A stretch of 64,000 nt of DNA, taken from positions 1-64,000 of the forward strand of contig CAJFII010000010.1 in NCBI GenBank assembly GCA_904381285.1, read 5' to 3'. This stretch comes from an uncultured Clostridia bacterium (lineage in GTDB: Bacteria; Bacillota; Clostridia; TANB77; CAG-508). This document shows positions 9,084 to 16,861 of the stretch, piece after piece. A model generated the notes under the pieces. The model had not been told where the DNA came from. It worked only from the letters and a program-made list of their open reading frames with translations, and ran no database searches. Position 1 is the stretch's first letter; the number at the start of each line of letters is the position of its first letter. Made by a program: the position numbers and the translations under genes.

Positions 9084-10217
9084 ATGAAGAACAAGATATT
9101 CTTTGCTATATTTATGACAGTATGGATAATAATAATAGTAATTAATTTCATATATCCTAAACAAACATTTTCACAACAAGAGAATAGAATGCTTGCGGTT
9201 ATACCGAGATTTACTTTTGAAAGCTTTGTAAATGGAGATTATCTTAATGGAGTAAATGACTATATTAATGACCATTTTGCATTTAGGAATATATTTTTGA
9301 AACTTAATTCTTGGTGGGAAATAGATGTAATGGGAAAAAAAGAAAATAATGGTATATATATAGGAAAAGATGGATATTTATTTGAAAAATTTGAGTTTGG
9401 AGAAAAAGAAAAGGAAAATGTAAATAGAAATATTAAAGCAATTTCTAATTTTGCACAAAAAATGAAAGAATCAGATATACCAACTTATTTTATATTAGTA
9501 CCTAATTCAATTTATATAAATAGCGATAAATTACCAGATAATGTTGAAGTTGCAAATCAAAAAGAAATTATAAATAACATATATGAAAATATAAAAGATA
9601 CTAATAATATAAATGTTACAACAGCTCTAGAAACTGGAAATAAAATTACACAATTATATTTTAAAACAGATCATCATATGAATAGTAATGGAGCTTATAT
9701 AGTATATAATGAATTTTGCAAATATGCTAATTTACAAGTTGTACCACTACAGGAATTTACAAAAGTTACTTTAGCTAATGATTTTTTAGGTACATTTGAT
9801 TCTAAAGCACAAATAATAAATCAAGAGGCAGACGAATTATTTGCATATGAAAATGAGATGAATACAAACATCAAAGAAGCGATTTATGACAGAGAAACAA
9901 CGAATAGTATTTTTAATGAGACATATTTAGAGGGAAAAGACAAGTATTCTTACTTTTTAAATGGAAATAATAGTAGAGTCATTATAAAAACAAACATAGA
10001 TAATAATAAGAAGTTACTTGTAATAAAAGATTCCTATGCACATATAATGTCACAATTTTTATGCCAAAATTATAGTGAAGTACACTTTTTAGACCCTCGT
10101 TATACTAATTTTGATTATACTAAATATGTACAGGAAAATGGAATAACAGATGTACTTTTTCTATATAACGTATCTAATTTTTTGTCAGATATAAATTTAG
10201 GAAAAATAATATATTAG
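9084..10217 (+). CDS. DHHW-family (AlgX/AlgJ-like) acyltransfer protein
   Basis: A 377-residue protein with an N-terminal membrane anchor (residues 4-24) and an extracytoplasmic AlgX-type SGNH-like domain. Visible motifs are NGIYIGKDGYLFE (about 90-102), the name-giving TDHHMNSNGAY with Asp196, His197 and His198, and IKDSYAH near residue 314, which would supply the serine. Such proteins receive the acyl group from an MBOAT partner and place it on the polymer outside the membrane. The MBOAT gene immediately upstream supports this. The final acceptor is unknown. Confidence 0.8.
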   Translation: MKNKIFFAIFMTVWIIIIVINFIYPKQTFSQQENRMLAVIPRFTFESFVNGDYLNGVNDYINDHFAFRNIFLKLNSWWEIDVMGKKENNGIYIGKDGYLFEKFEFGEKEKENVNRNIKAISNFAQKMKESDIPTYFILVPNSIYINSDKLPDNVEVANQKEIINNIYENIKDTNNINVTTALETGNKITQLYFKTDHHMNSNGAYIVYNEFCKYANLQVVPLQEFTKVTLANDFLGTFDSKAQIINQEADELFAYENEMNTNIKEAIYDRETTNSIFNETYLEGKDKYSYFLNGNNSRVIIKTNIDNNKKLLVIKDSYAHIMSQFLCQNYSEVHFLDPRYTNFDYTKYVQENGITDVLFLYNVSNFLSDINLGKIIY

Positions 10218-10243
10218 CTTTCTACATGATAATTATTTTTATA

Positions 10244-10567
10244 TTATTCTTTAAAATTATCTCTGTAATTATTTCCCCATTCTACCATAGAATCTAGAAT
10301 GGGTTTTAGACTAAGTCCAGTTTCTGTTAAAGAATATTCTACTCTTGGAGGAACTTCTGCATAGACTTTTCTTTTTATAAGTCCAGAAGCCTCCATTTGT
10401 CTTAAATTATTTGTTAATACTTTTTGAGTAATACCAGTAACAGATTTTTTTAATTCTCCAAATCGTTTTGTTCCTGTAAGCAAATCTCTTACAATTAAAA
10501 CTTTCCATTTTTCGCCTATCAATCCCATTGTTATTTCAACAGGGCAAGCTGGTAAATCTTTTTTCAT
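10244..10567 (-). CDS. HxlR-family winged-helix transcriptional regulator
   Basis: A 107-residue MarR-like regulator. HxlR features are CPVEITMGLIGEKWKVLIVRDL (including Cys8, often redox-sensitive), FGELKKSVTGITQKVLTNNLRQ as the recognition region, and RKVYAEVPPRVEYSLTETG as the wing. A Shine-Dalgarno-like AGGAGAT precedes the start. It stands alone: the convergent DHHW gene lies downstream, and upstream there is only a decayed region, so its former target may have been lost. HxlR regulators typically sense electrophiles or oxidants. Confidence 0.85.
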   Translation of the reverse strand: MKKDLPACPVEITMGLIGEKWKVLIVRDLLTGTKRFGELKKSVTGITQKVLTNNLRQMEASGLIKRKVYAEVPPRVEYSLTETGLSLKPILDSMVEWGNNYRDNFKE

Positions 10568-11008
10568 AAAATATCATCTCCTAAAAATTAATGAAAGTAT
10601 ATCAGAGAAATACTAAAAAGTAAATAACTTAACCCTACAAAACCAACAAAAGTATAAATTCGGATGTAATATTCAAAAAAGTATAATAAATTTAAAAATT
10701 AAAAAATTCTAAAAGTTAGAAAAATACACAATAGTTACTTTGAGGAAACTAAACCACTTTAAAGTGCCTACTTTACAAAAGAAAAATATGCTATTAAAAT
10801 AATTGTAGAAATTGAAAAACAAGGTAGAGGTATCTACTGTTAAGTCATGACTGCCATTTAAAATATCCAACATATAGTGGATTAAATTATTTAGATATGA
10901 CAGCAGGATATTTCTTTCCACAGATTTAGTGGAACAAAATCCTAAATTAATAACAAGGGTTGCAAAATAAAATGCAATCCTTAAAATCTATAATAGGAGT
11001 TGATTATA
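10568..11008 (+). other. Intergenic region with probable gene debris
   Basis: About 440 bases without an intact gene. On the plus strand, 10850-10926 encodes HDCHLKYPTYSGLNYLDM followed by TAGYFFPQI and a stop, which reads like protein sequence but lacks a start and neighbours in frame. I do not recognise the family. A weak inverted repeat GGTTGCA...TGCAATCC lies near 10956-10980, before the macrodomain gene. Confidence 0.35.
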
Positions 11009-11791
11009 TTGGAAAAGTTAGACTTTTTAATTACATATTTATTAAAAGAAAGAAATGAAAAATTAGATTTAACAGAATTATCTTATGAAGATAAAAAAAG
11101 AATATTTCGTTCTTTATGTAATTTAAGAGAGCCAGAAAAAACAACTGAAAGCTTCTTAAGAATTCAAGACATGTATTTACAGGAAGAGATAAAAGAAAAA
11201 GGAATAACAGAAAATATAGAAGATTCAAAAATGAAAGATAAAATATATTTATGGAAAGGTGATATAACAACTCTAAAAATAGATGCAATTGTAAATGCTG
11301 CAAATTCACAAGGATTAGGCTGTTTTATACCTTGCCATAAATGTATTGATAATCAAATAAATACATATGCAGGTATAGAGTTAAGATTGGAATGTAATGA
11401 GGTTATGAAGAAAAGAAATTATTTTCTTCATACAGGAGAAGCTTTTATAACAAAAGGATATAATTTGCCTGCAAAATATATTATTCATACAGTTGGACCA
11501 ATAATAGAAAAAAATGTTACAAAAGATGATGAAAAGGCATTAGCAAATTGCTATATAAATTCATTAGAATTGGCTATAAAAAATAATATAAAAACAATAG
11601 CATTTCCTTGTATATCTACAGGAGAATTTAGGTTTCCAAAGGTTATGGCGAGTAAAATTGCAATTACAACAGTAAATAAATTTTTAGACAAATATTCAGA
11701 TAAATTTGAAAAAATTGTTTTCAATGTATTTGGAGAGGAGGATTATGAAATATATGAAACAAACCTTAGAAAAGGCAAAGAATTTAATTGA
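11009..11791 (+). CDS. Zinc-containing macrodomain protein (ADP-ribosyl hydrolase)
   Basis: A protein of about 260 residues that likely removes ADP-ribose from modified protein. It starts at TTG 11009, nine bases after AGGAG; a TTG at 11000 is too close to that site. A helical N-terminal part (1-75) precedes the macrodomain, with YLWKGDITTLKIDAIVNAAN binding ADP-ribose. The cysteine/histidine cluster GCFIPCHKCIDNQI marks the zinc macrodomain subclass. ISTGEFRFP forms the distal loop. The next gene is a SirTM-class sirtuin whose start lies inside this gene's end. In pathogens this pair modifies and demodifies lipoylated GcvH-L; no GcvH-L or lipoate ligase gene is adjacent here. Confidence 0.85.
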   Translation: MEKLDFLITYLLKERNEKLDLTELSYEDKKRIFRSLCNLREPEKTTESFLRIQDMYLQEEIKEKGITENIEDSKMKDKIYLWKGDITTLKIDAIVNAANSQGLGCFIPCHKCIDNQINTYAGIELRLECNEVMKKRNYFLHTGEAFITKGYNLPAKYIIHTVGPIIEKNVTKDDEKALANCYINSLELAIKNNIKTIAFPCISTGEFRFPKVMASKIAITTVNKFLDKYSDKFEKIVFNVFGEEDYEIYETNLRKGKEFN

Positions 11792-12590
11792 AAAGGCAGA
11801 TTATATTTTAATTGGTGCAGGAGCGGGACTTTCAACATCTGCAGGGCTAGAGTATTCTGGTAAAAGATTTGAAGAGAATTTTAAAGAATTTATAATAAAA
11901 TATCATTTTACAGACATGTACACGTCAAGCTTCTATAATTTTGAAACAGAAGAAGAGAAGTGGGCTTACTGGGCAAAACATATATACATAAATGATACTG
12001 GAATTGGAGCTACAAAATTATATAAAGATTTGTTAGAAGTTGTAAAGAATAAAGAATATTTTGTAATTACAACTAATGTAGATGATCAATTTTATAAAGC
12101 AGGTTTTGCTAAAGAAAAAATATTTGCAACACAAGGAAGCTATAAGTATATTCAATGTAGTAAATCTTGTCATAATAAATTATATGATGCGACAAATTTG
12201 GTAAATGAGATGATAGAAAAAACAAGCAATTGTAAAATACCACAAAAACTTGTACCAAGGTGTCCTGTATGCGGAGAAAAAATGGATGTTAATGTAAGAA
12301 AAGATGCAAATTTTGTTCAAGATGATAATTGGTATAAACAAGATAAAAAGTATAGCGAATTTTTAGACTATATAAAAAACAAAAATGTAGTATTATTAGA
12401 ACTGGGGGTAGGATTTAATACTCCTGGAATAATTAGAAATCCATTTGAACAAATGACATATCAAAATTCAAATTGGAATTTAATAAGAATAAATAATGGT
12501 GATTGCACTACATTTTTTGATATAAATAATAAATGTATATTAATCCAAAGTGATATATCCAAAGTAATAAGCTATTTAATAGGAAAATAG
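11745..12590 (+). CDS. SirTM-like (class M) sirtuin, probable protein ADP-ribosyltransferase
   Basis: A Sir2-fold protein of about 281 residues. ATG 11745 is chosen for the GGAGAGGAGG six bases upstream; it overlaps the macrodomain gene by 47 bases. NAD-binding motif ILIGAGAGLSTSAGLEYSG lies at about 17-35 and ITTNVDDQFYKAGF in the middle. A zinc ribbon is suggested by CSKSCHNKLYD and VPRCPVCGEKM. LLELGVGFNTPGIIRNPFEQ is typical of the SirTM group, which ADP-ribosylates protein and has little deacetylase activity. Genes for SirTM and a zinc macrodomain occur together in other bacteria as a reversible modification pair, tied to oxidative stress. The target here is unknown. Confidence 0.85.
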   Translation: MKYMKQTLEKAKNLIEKADYILIGAGAGLSTSAGLEYSGKRFEENFKEFIIKYHFTDMYTSSFYNFETEEEKWAYWAKHIYINDTGIGATKLYKDLLEVVKNKEYFVITTNVDDQFYKAGFAKEKIFATQGSYKYIQCSKSCHNKLYDATNLVNEMIEKTSNCKIPQKLVPRCPVCGEKMDVNVRKDANFVQDDNWYKQDKKYSEFLDYIKNKNVVLLELGVGFNTPGIIRNPFEQMTYQNSNWNLIRINNGDCTTFFDINNKCILIQSDISKVISYLIGK

Positions 12591-12622
12591 AATTTCTGTG
12601 AGCATGGAATAAAAAATGTATT

Positions 12623-13150
12623 TTAATTTTTTCTATGTGCATATTCACTTTTTATAATAGAGTTGATTTCTTCAGGAGATTCTTTACATCCATTTTTAAG
12701 CCACAATTTTATAATACTATTTAATCCATTTTTAAAAAATGCAATATGATATTCTATGAATTTATCGTTAAAAAATTTTTTGGATAAATTAGTATCATAA
12801 TTAAAAATAGAATGTTTATTATCAAAACCAAGCTTAAAGTAAGTTTTGTAAAATAATTGATTTTCCTTTATATGATAAAACAATTTTAAATAATCATTAC
12901 TATTATATTTATTTGTTGTTTCATCTTTATATAAAATTTGGACTTCAGTTTCTAATTTCTCTTTTACTTTATCAGCTAAATCATATATGTCTATATAATT
13001 AGCATAAAAAGTAGAACGGTTTAAGTGTGAAATTTTACAAATATCTGTAACTGATATTTGATATAATTCCTTTGTTTGTAGTAATTCAACAAAAACCTTT
13101 TCGATTTTTTCTTGAGATAGTTTTTTTCTTTTATTATTTGGTGTGTTCAT
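12623..13150 (-). CDS. TetR/AcrR-family transcriptional repressor
   Basis: A 175-residue regulator with a TetR DNA-binding domain (residues 10-60; KVFVELLQTKELYQISVTDI, then CKISHLNRSTFYANYIDIYD) and an all-helical ligand domain. It is divergent from the small-protein/membrane operon at 13272-14589. Two 12-bp palindromes CAACAnnTGTTG in the shared intergenic region (13169-13180 and 13237-13248) are its likely operators, so it probably represses both itself and the operon. AGGAGG precedes its start. The inducer is unknown. Confidence 0.85.
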   Translation of the reverse strand: MNTPNNKRKKLSQEKIEKVFVELLQTKELYQISVTDICKISHLNRSTFYANYIDIYDLADKVKEKLETEVQILYKDETTNKYNSNDYLKLFYHIKENQLFYKTYFKLGFDNKHSIFNYDTNLSKKFFNDKFIEYHIAFFKNGLNSIIKLWLKNGCKESPEEINSIIKSEYAHRKN

Positions 13151-13168
13151 AAATTCCTCCTATTATTC

Positions 13169-13180
13169 CAACAGATGTTG
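13169..13180. promoter_or_regulatory. Putative TetR operator 1
   Basis: CAACAGATGTTG, a perfect palindrome with a two-base centre. It lies 18 bases upstream of the regulator start and just ahead of the plus-strand -35 box. The flank TTC on its left mirrors GAA on the right of operator 2. Confidence 0.6.
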
Positions 13181-13192
13181 CTAAATTGATGA

Positions 13193-13221
13193 TTGTTTTT
13201 TAAAATCTTATATATTATACT
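13193..13221 (+). promoter_or_regulatory. Promoter of the 13272-14589 operon
   Basis: -35 TTGTTT (13193-13198), a 17-base spacer, and -10 TATACT (13216-13221). It lies between the two putative TetR operators. Confidence 0.55.
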
Positions 13222-13236
13222 ATAAATAAAGAAATA

Positions 13237-13248
13237 CAACAAGTGTTG
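13237..13248. promoter_or_regulatory. Putative TetR operator 2
   Basis: CAACAAGTGTTG, the same CAACA-2-TGTTG palindrome as at 13169. It is placed about ten bases past the expected transcription start of the plus-strand operon, where a bound repressor would block elongation. Confidence 0.6.
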
Positions 13249-13271
13249 GAATAAAGAAAGGAGGAGATTAT

Positions 13272-13514
13272 ATGCCAAATTTAAAAGAAGCTAATAAAAA
13301 AATTGAAGAAACAGTTGTAGAAGGATATAAAAAGATTGAAAATGGTGTAGTTTCTGGGTATAAAAAAATAGAAGATGCAACTGTATCAGGATATAAAAAA
13401 ATAGAAGACAAATTTGTTGATAAGTTCTTAAAAAAAGATGGAGAAACAATTGAAGAAGCAAAAGAAAGGCTAAAAAAAGAACAAGAAGAATTATCAAAGA
13501 ATAATAGAAAATAA
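13272..13514 (+). CDS. Small charged repeat protein of unknown function
   Basis: An 80-residue hydrophilic protein built from a repeated unit of about eleven residues: VVEGYKKIEN, VVSGYKKIED and TVSGYKKIED, then FVDKFLKKDG. A charged helical tail follows (ETIEEAKERLKKEQEELSK). The spacing would give an amphipathic helix with regular Tyr-Lys-Lys faces. It has no membrane segment. It is the first gene of the TetR-controlled operon and is followed by two membrane proteins, so it may associate with the membrane. I recognise no named family; similar small proteins are frequent in gut Firmicutes. Confidence 0.75.
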   Translation: MPNLKEANKKIEETVVEGYKKIENGVVSGYKKIEDATVSGYKKIEDKFVDKFLKKDGETIEEAKERLKKEQEELSKNNRK

Positions 13515-13534
13515 GAAAAATGGAGGAGAATAAA

Positions 13535-13930
13535 ATGAAAAAAGAAACATTATTAGAAATTATATTTGGAACAATTGGAGGATTAGTATTTGCAATAGGA
13601 ATGTGTATGTGCCTAATTCCAGAATGGAATATGTTTAACATAGGAATAGTGGTAAGTGTTATAGGTTTTATAATATTATTATGTATTATACCTATATATA
13701 GAAGTAGTCATCCTAAAAAGGAACATACCAATATAAATTGGGGAATTGTATTAACTTGGATTGTTGGCATTATTGGAGCTTTATTAATGGGATTTGGAAT
13801 GAGCAAAATTATGCATGGAACACCAAATCAAACAGATATGGTAGTAGGAATGATTTGTGGAGTTATAGGATTATTAATATGTGTTTTAAATTATCCAATA
13901 TATTCATATATAAATAAAAATGATAAATAA
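13535..13930 (+). CDS. Small membrane protein of unknown function
   Basis: About 131 residues with four predicted membrane helices (near 7-28, 35-55, 73-95 and 105-125) and a short loop YRSSHPKKEHTNINW between the second and third. ATG 13535 is preferred because GGAGG lies nine bases upstream; an in-frame ATG at 13520 overlaps that site. It is the second gene of the TetR-controlled operon. No catalytic motif is visible and I do not assign a family. Confidence 0.7.
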   Translation: MKKETLLEIIFGTIGGLVFAIGMCMCLIPEWNMFNIGIVVSVIGFIILLCIIPIYRSSHPKKEHTNINWGIVLTWIVGIIGALLMGFGMSKIMHGTPNQTDMVVGMICGVIGLLICVLNYPIYSYINKNDK

Positions 13931-13965
13931 TAGGTTTATAGAAAATTAAAAAATGGGATAATAGG

Positions 13966-14589
13966 ATGAAAAAAATAAGTTTAAAAAAACAGAATTTTCA
14001 GGATATAAAAATATTAATGAAGAAAATAACGATTGGTAAAGATTATTTTTTAGTTATAGAAAAAATGATTTTAGGAATTATATCAAATTCTTCTTTTATG
14101 TGGATAAATGCTTTATATAGTTGTTTCTTGGGGATTGCAAGACATTTATGCATAGCTAATTTAAAATCAAAAATTGAAAAACAATATAAGACATACATAA
14201 AAGTAGCAATTCTTTTAATATTGGCAAGTATTGTTTATGGTGTATATAATTCCGTAGAACTATTTTCAGGGAAAATCATAGTATATCACAAATATGTTGC
14301 TATTGGAATTGCAGCTTTTACATTTTTCGAATTTGGGTTTAGTATTAAAGAATTAATACAAGTAAGGAAAATTCATAGTCCTATTAGTAAAGCTTTGGCA
14401 TATATTAACTTTTCATCAATATGTACTGCATTTGTTTTAACACAAGTTGTTTTAACAGCTTTACGTCCAGAAGAGAATCATTCAGTTGGAAATGGCATAT
14501 CTGCAATTATGTTTAGTATTATAATTTTTATTACAGGAATTATTATGCTAAGAAACTCAGAAAAAATTAAAATAGAAAATTTAGGATAA
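13966..14589 (+). CDS. Polytopic membrane protein of unknown function
   Basis: A 207-residue protein with roughly five membrane segments (around 48-68, 82-102, 112-132, 148-168 and 178-198) and basic N- and C-termini. No catalytic or transporter motif is recognised. It follows the small membrane protein by 35 bases and ends at a terminator (14616-14660), so it is the last gene of the TetR-controlled operon. The ribosome site is weak (AATAGG). Confidence 0.65.
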   Translation: MKKISLKKQNFQDIKILMKKITIGKDYFLVIEKMILGIISNSSFMWINALYSCFLGIARHLCIANLKSKIEKQYKTYIKVAILLILASIVYGVYNSVELFSGKIIVYHKYVAIGIAAFTFFEFGFSIKELIQVRKIHSPISKALAYINFSSICTAFVLTQVVLTALRPEENHSVGNGISAIMFSIIIFITGIIMLRNSEKIKIENLG

Positions 14590-14615
14590 AAATAATTTAC
14601 TTTTATTCTCAGTAC

Positions 14616-14660
14616 AGAATTATTTTATATATTAATATATAGAATAATTCTATTTTTTTT
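14616..14660 (+). terminator. Terminator of the TetR-controlled operon
   Basis: AGAATTATT (14616-14624) and AATAATTCT (14643-14651) pair perfectly around an AT-palindromic loop, followed by eight T residues (14653-14660). Confidence 0.7.
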
Positions 14661-14760
14661 GTTATAATTTTAAAAGTTAATAAGCTGAAACTTATATGTT
14701 ATGAAAAAAACTGAAGGATTAATATGATAAAAAGTTTTTAAAGATAAGGAGGAGAAAACA

Positions 14761-15648
14761 ATGCTGTTTAAACAAATGCAATATTTTATATCAATTGTAA
14801 AAAATAATAGTTTCACAGAAGCGGCAGAAGAGAATTATATATCACAGTCAGCAATTTCACAAGCAATAAAATCATTAGAAGATGAATTAAATGTAAAATT
14901 ATTAAAAAGACAAAATAGAGGATTTACTTTAACAAATGCTGGCGAATATTTCTATAAGCAAAGTTTAGTAATTACAGATGAAATTGAAAGAATAAAACAA
15001 TCTATTTTGAAAATATCTAAACAAAAAAATGACATATTAAAAATTGGATATATTAATAGCTACTGTGGCTTAGAAATACATAAAGCTATTGTTGAGTTTT
15101 CACAAATATATCCTAATATAGATATAGAAGTTCATACAGGAAATCATGAGGATTTATACGAATTGATGAAAAATGACAAATTAGATATTATTATAAATGA
15201 CCAAAGAAGAGCTTTATCAGAAGAATATATAAACCACTATTTATATAAAAGTTCTTGCTATATAGAAATTTCAAACAAGTCTTTATTACATGATTTAAAA
15301 GAGGTAAATTTTGAAGACTTAACACAAATGCATTGTATTATAGTTTCGTCTAAAAATCAACGAGATATTGAGATGGAATATTATGGCAATACATTAGGTT
15401 TTAAAGGAGATTTTATTTTTGCAGAAAATCTAGATGAAGCAAGAATGTTGGTGGCAGCAAATAAAGGGTTTCTACCAATTGCAAGTGTTCCAAGTCAAAA
15501 AGAAAGCATAGAAGGTATATCAAGAGTATTATTAGTAAGAAATGGAGAAAGAGTAGAAAGAAACTATTATGCTTTTTGGAACAAACTTACAAATAATACA
15601 TTAAAAGAAGAATTTGCTAATATATTAGAAAGACAATTTAAAAAATAA
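14761..15648 (+). CDS. LysR-family transcriptional regulator
   Basis: A 295-residue regulator with an N-terminal winged helix (residues 3-60; FTEAAEENYISQSAISQAIK and then LEDELNVKLLKRQNRGFTLT) and a periplasmic-binding-protein-like effector domain (about 90-290). AAGGAGGAG precedes the start. A terminator follows at 15657-15695. The next gene in the same direction is an SDR dehydrogenase with its own promoter, which is a plausible target, although LysR genes are more often divergent from their targets. Confidence 0.85.
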   Translation: MLFKQMQYFISIVKNNSFTEAAEENYISQSAISQAIKSLEDELNVKLLKRQNRGFTLTNAGEYFYKQSLVITDEIERIKQSILKISKQKNDILKIGYINSYCGLEIHKAIVEFSQIYPNIDIEVHTGNHEDLYELMKNDKLDIIINDQRRALSEEYINHYLYKSSCYIEISNKSLLHDLKEVNFEDLTQMHCIIVSSKNQRDIEMEYYGNTLGFKGDFIFAENLDEARMLVAANKGFLPIASVPSQKESIEGISRVLLVRNGERVERNYYAFWNKLTNNTLKEEFANILERQFKK

Positions 15649-15656
15649 ATAATCTG

Positions 15657-15695
15657 GAGAGAGTTTAAATATTGTAAAAAACTCTCTTTTTTATT
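15657..15695 (+). terminator. Terminator after the LysR gene
   Basis: GAGAGAGTTT pairs with AAAAACTCTC across an AT loop, and a run of six T residues follows. Confidence 0.7.
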
Positions 15696-15772
15696 TAGAA
15701 TAGAAGAATTCTTAAAAATTAATAAATACTTTTTTAATAAGTTTAACTTATATGACGAATAAGAAATTGGAA

Positions 15773-15801
15773 TTGCTCTTTATTAATGAATTGTATATAA
15801 T
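15773..15801 (+). promoter_or_regulatory. Promoter of the SDR gene
   Basis: -35 TTGCTC (15773-15778), a 17-base spacer, and a perfect -10 TATAAT (15796-15801). Confidence 0.55.
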
Positions 15802-15888
15802 ACAAATAGATTAGAAGATGATTAATAAATATATGAGTGAAAAATATTATAAATGTTTTTTAAAATTATAAAAAGGAGTGGTGTAAAG

Positions 15889-16722
15889 ATGAAAGACGTT
15901 ATTTTATGGACAGGTGCAGGTCAAATAGGAATGGCGATTGCAAGAAGAGTAGGATATGGAAAGAAAATTGTTGTAGGAGACAAAAATATAGAAAATGCTA
16001 ATACAATAGCAAAAATTATGAATGAAGCAGGATTTGATGTGGAAGCAATAGAATGTGATATTTCTTCAAGAGAATCTATATTAAATCTAATTAAAAAAGG
16101 TCAAGAATATGGAGAAATAGCAATGCTTATAAATAGTGCAGGAGTATCACCATCACAAGCACCAATAGAAAGAATTTTAAATGTAGATTTATATGGAACA
16201 GCGGTATTACTTGAAGAAGTAGGAAAAGTAATAAAGACAGGTGGAACAGGTGTTACTATTTCATCTCAATCAGGACATAGAATGGAGCAATTAGGAGCTG
16301 TAATTGATGAACAATTAGCAACAACACCAACAGAAGAATTATTAAAATTAGATGTATTACAACCAGAAAATATAAAAGATACATTACATGCATATCAATT
16401 AGCAAAAAGATGTAATGAAAAGCGAGTTATAGCAGAGTCAGTAAAATGGGGAGAAAGAGGAGCAAGAATAAATTCAATATCACCAGGAATTATTGTGACT
16501 CCACTTGCAATTGATGAATTTAATGGTATTCGTGGAGATTTCTATAAGAACATGTTTGCAAAATGTCCAGCAGGAAGACCAGGAACAGCAGATGAAGTAG
16601 CTAATGTAGCAGAACTTTTAATGACAGAAAGAGGAGCATTTATAACAGGAGCAGATTTCTTAATTGATGGTGGAGCAACTGCATCATATTTCTATGGACC
16701 ATTAAAACCAGAGAATAACTAA
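15889..16722 (+). CDS. SDR-family NAD(P)-dependent oxidoreductase
   Basis: A 277-residue short-chain dehydrogenase. ATG 15889 follows AAGGAGTGG; an in-frame ATG at 15853 has no site. The Rossmann motif is WTGAGQIGMAIA near the N-terminus, LINSAGVSP is the NAG-like motif, SSQSG supplies the catalytic serine, and YQLAKR is the YxxxK pair. ISPGIIVTPLA and FLIDGGATASYF are typical of the C-terminal half. The YxxxK segment and an insertion of about 30 residues after the serine match a subgroup common in Firmicutes. The substrate cannot be predicted. A LysR regulator lies just upstream. Confidence 0.85.
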   Translation: MKDVILWTGAGQIGMAIARRVGYGKKIVVGDKNIENANTIAKIMNEAGFDVEAIECDISSRESILNLIKKGQEYGEIAMLINSAGVSPSQAPIERILNVDLYGTAVLLEEVGKVIKTGGTGVTISSQSGHRMEQLGAVIDEQLATTPTEELLKLDVLQPENIKDTLHAYQLAKRCNEKRVIAESVKWGERGARINSISPGIIVTPLAIDEFNGIRGDFYKNMFAKCPAGRPGTADEVANVAELLMTERGAFITGADFLIDGGATASYFYGPLKPENN

Positions 16723-16786
16723 AAAGATAGGAGAAAAAATTCTTCATATAATGAAATAATGTAATGATACAAAACTTATAAAGCAT

Positions 16787-16832
16787 AAAGTAAGAGACCA
16801 AGAAAAAGTACTTTTTCTTGGTCTCTTACTTT
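16787..16832. terminator. 46-bp perfect palindrome, probable bidirectional terminator
   Basis: The 23-base arm 16787-16809 (AAAGTAAGAGACCAAGAAAA and AGT) is followed directly by its exact reverse complement to 16832, with no spacer. It lies between the convergent SDR and P-type ATPase genes, so a shared terminator is the simplest reading. Confidence 0.65.
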
Positions 16833-16861
16833 GGTTGGAGAGATAACCAAAACTACATAAT

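Noticed and set aside
10658..10667. Another ATTCGGA string like the frameshift sites
   Set aside because: It lies in non-coding or decayed DNA, with no reading frame to test. The string is not rarer than expected from base composition.
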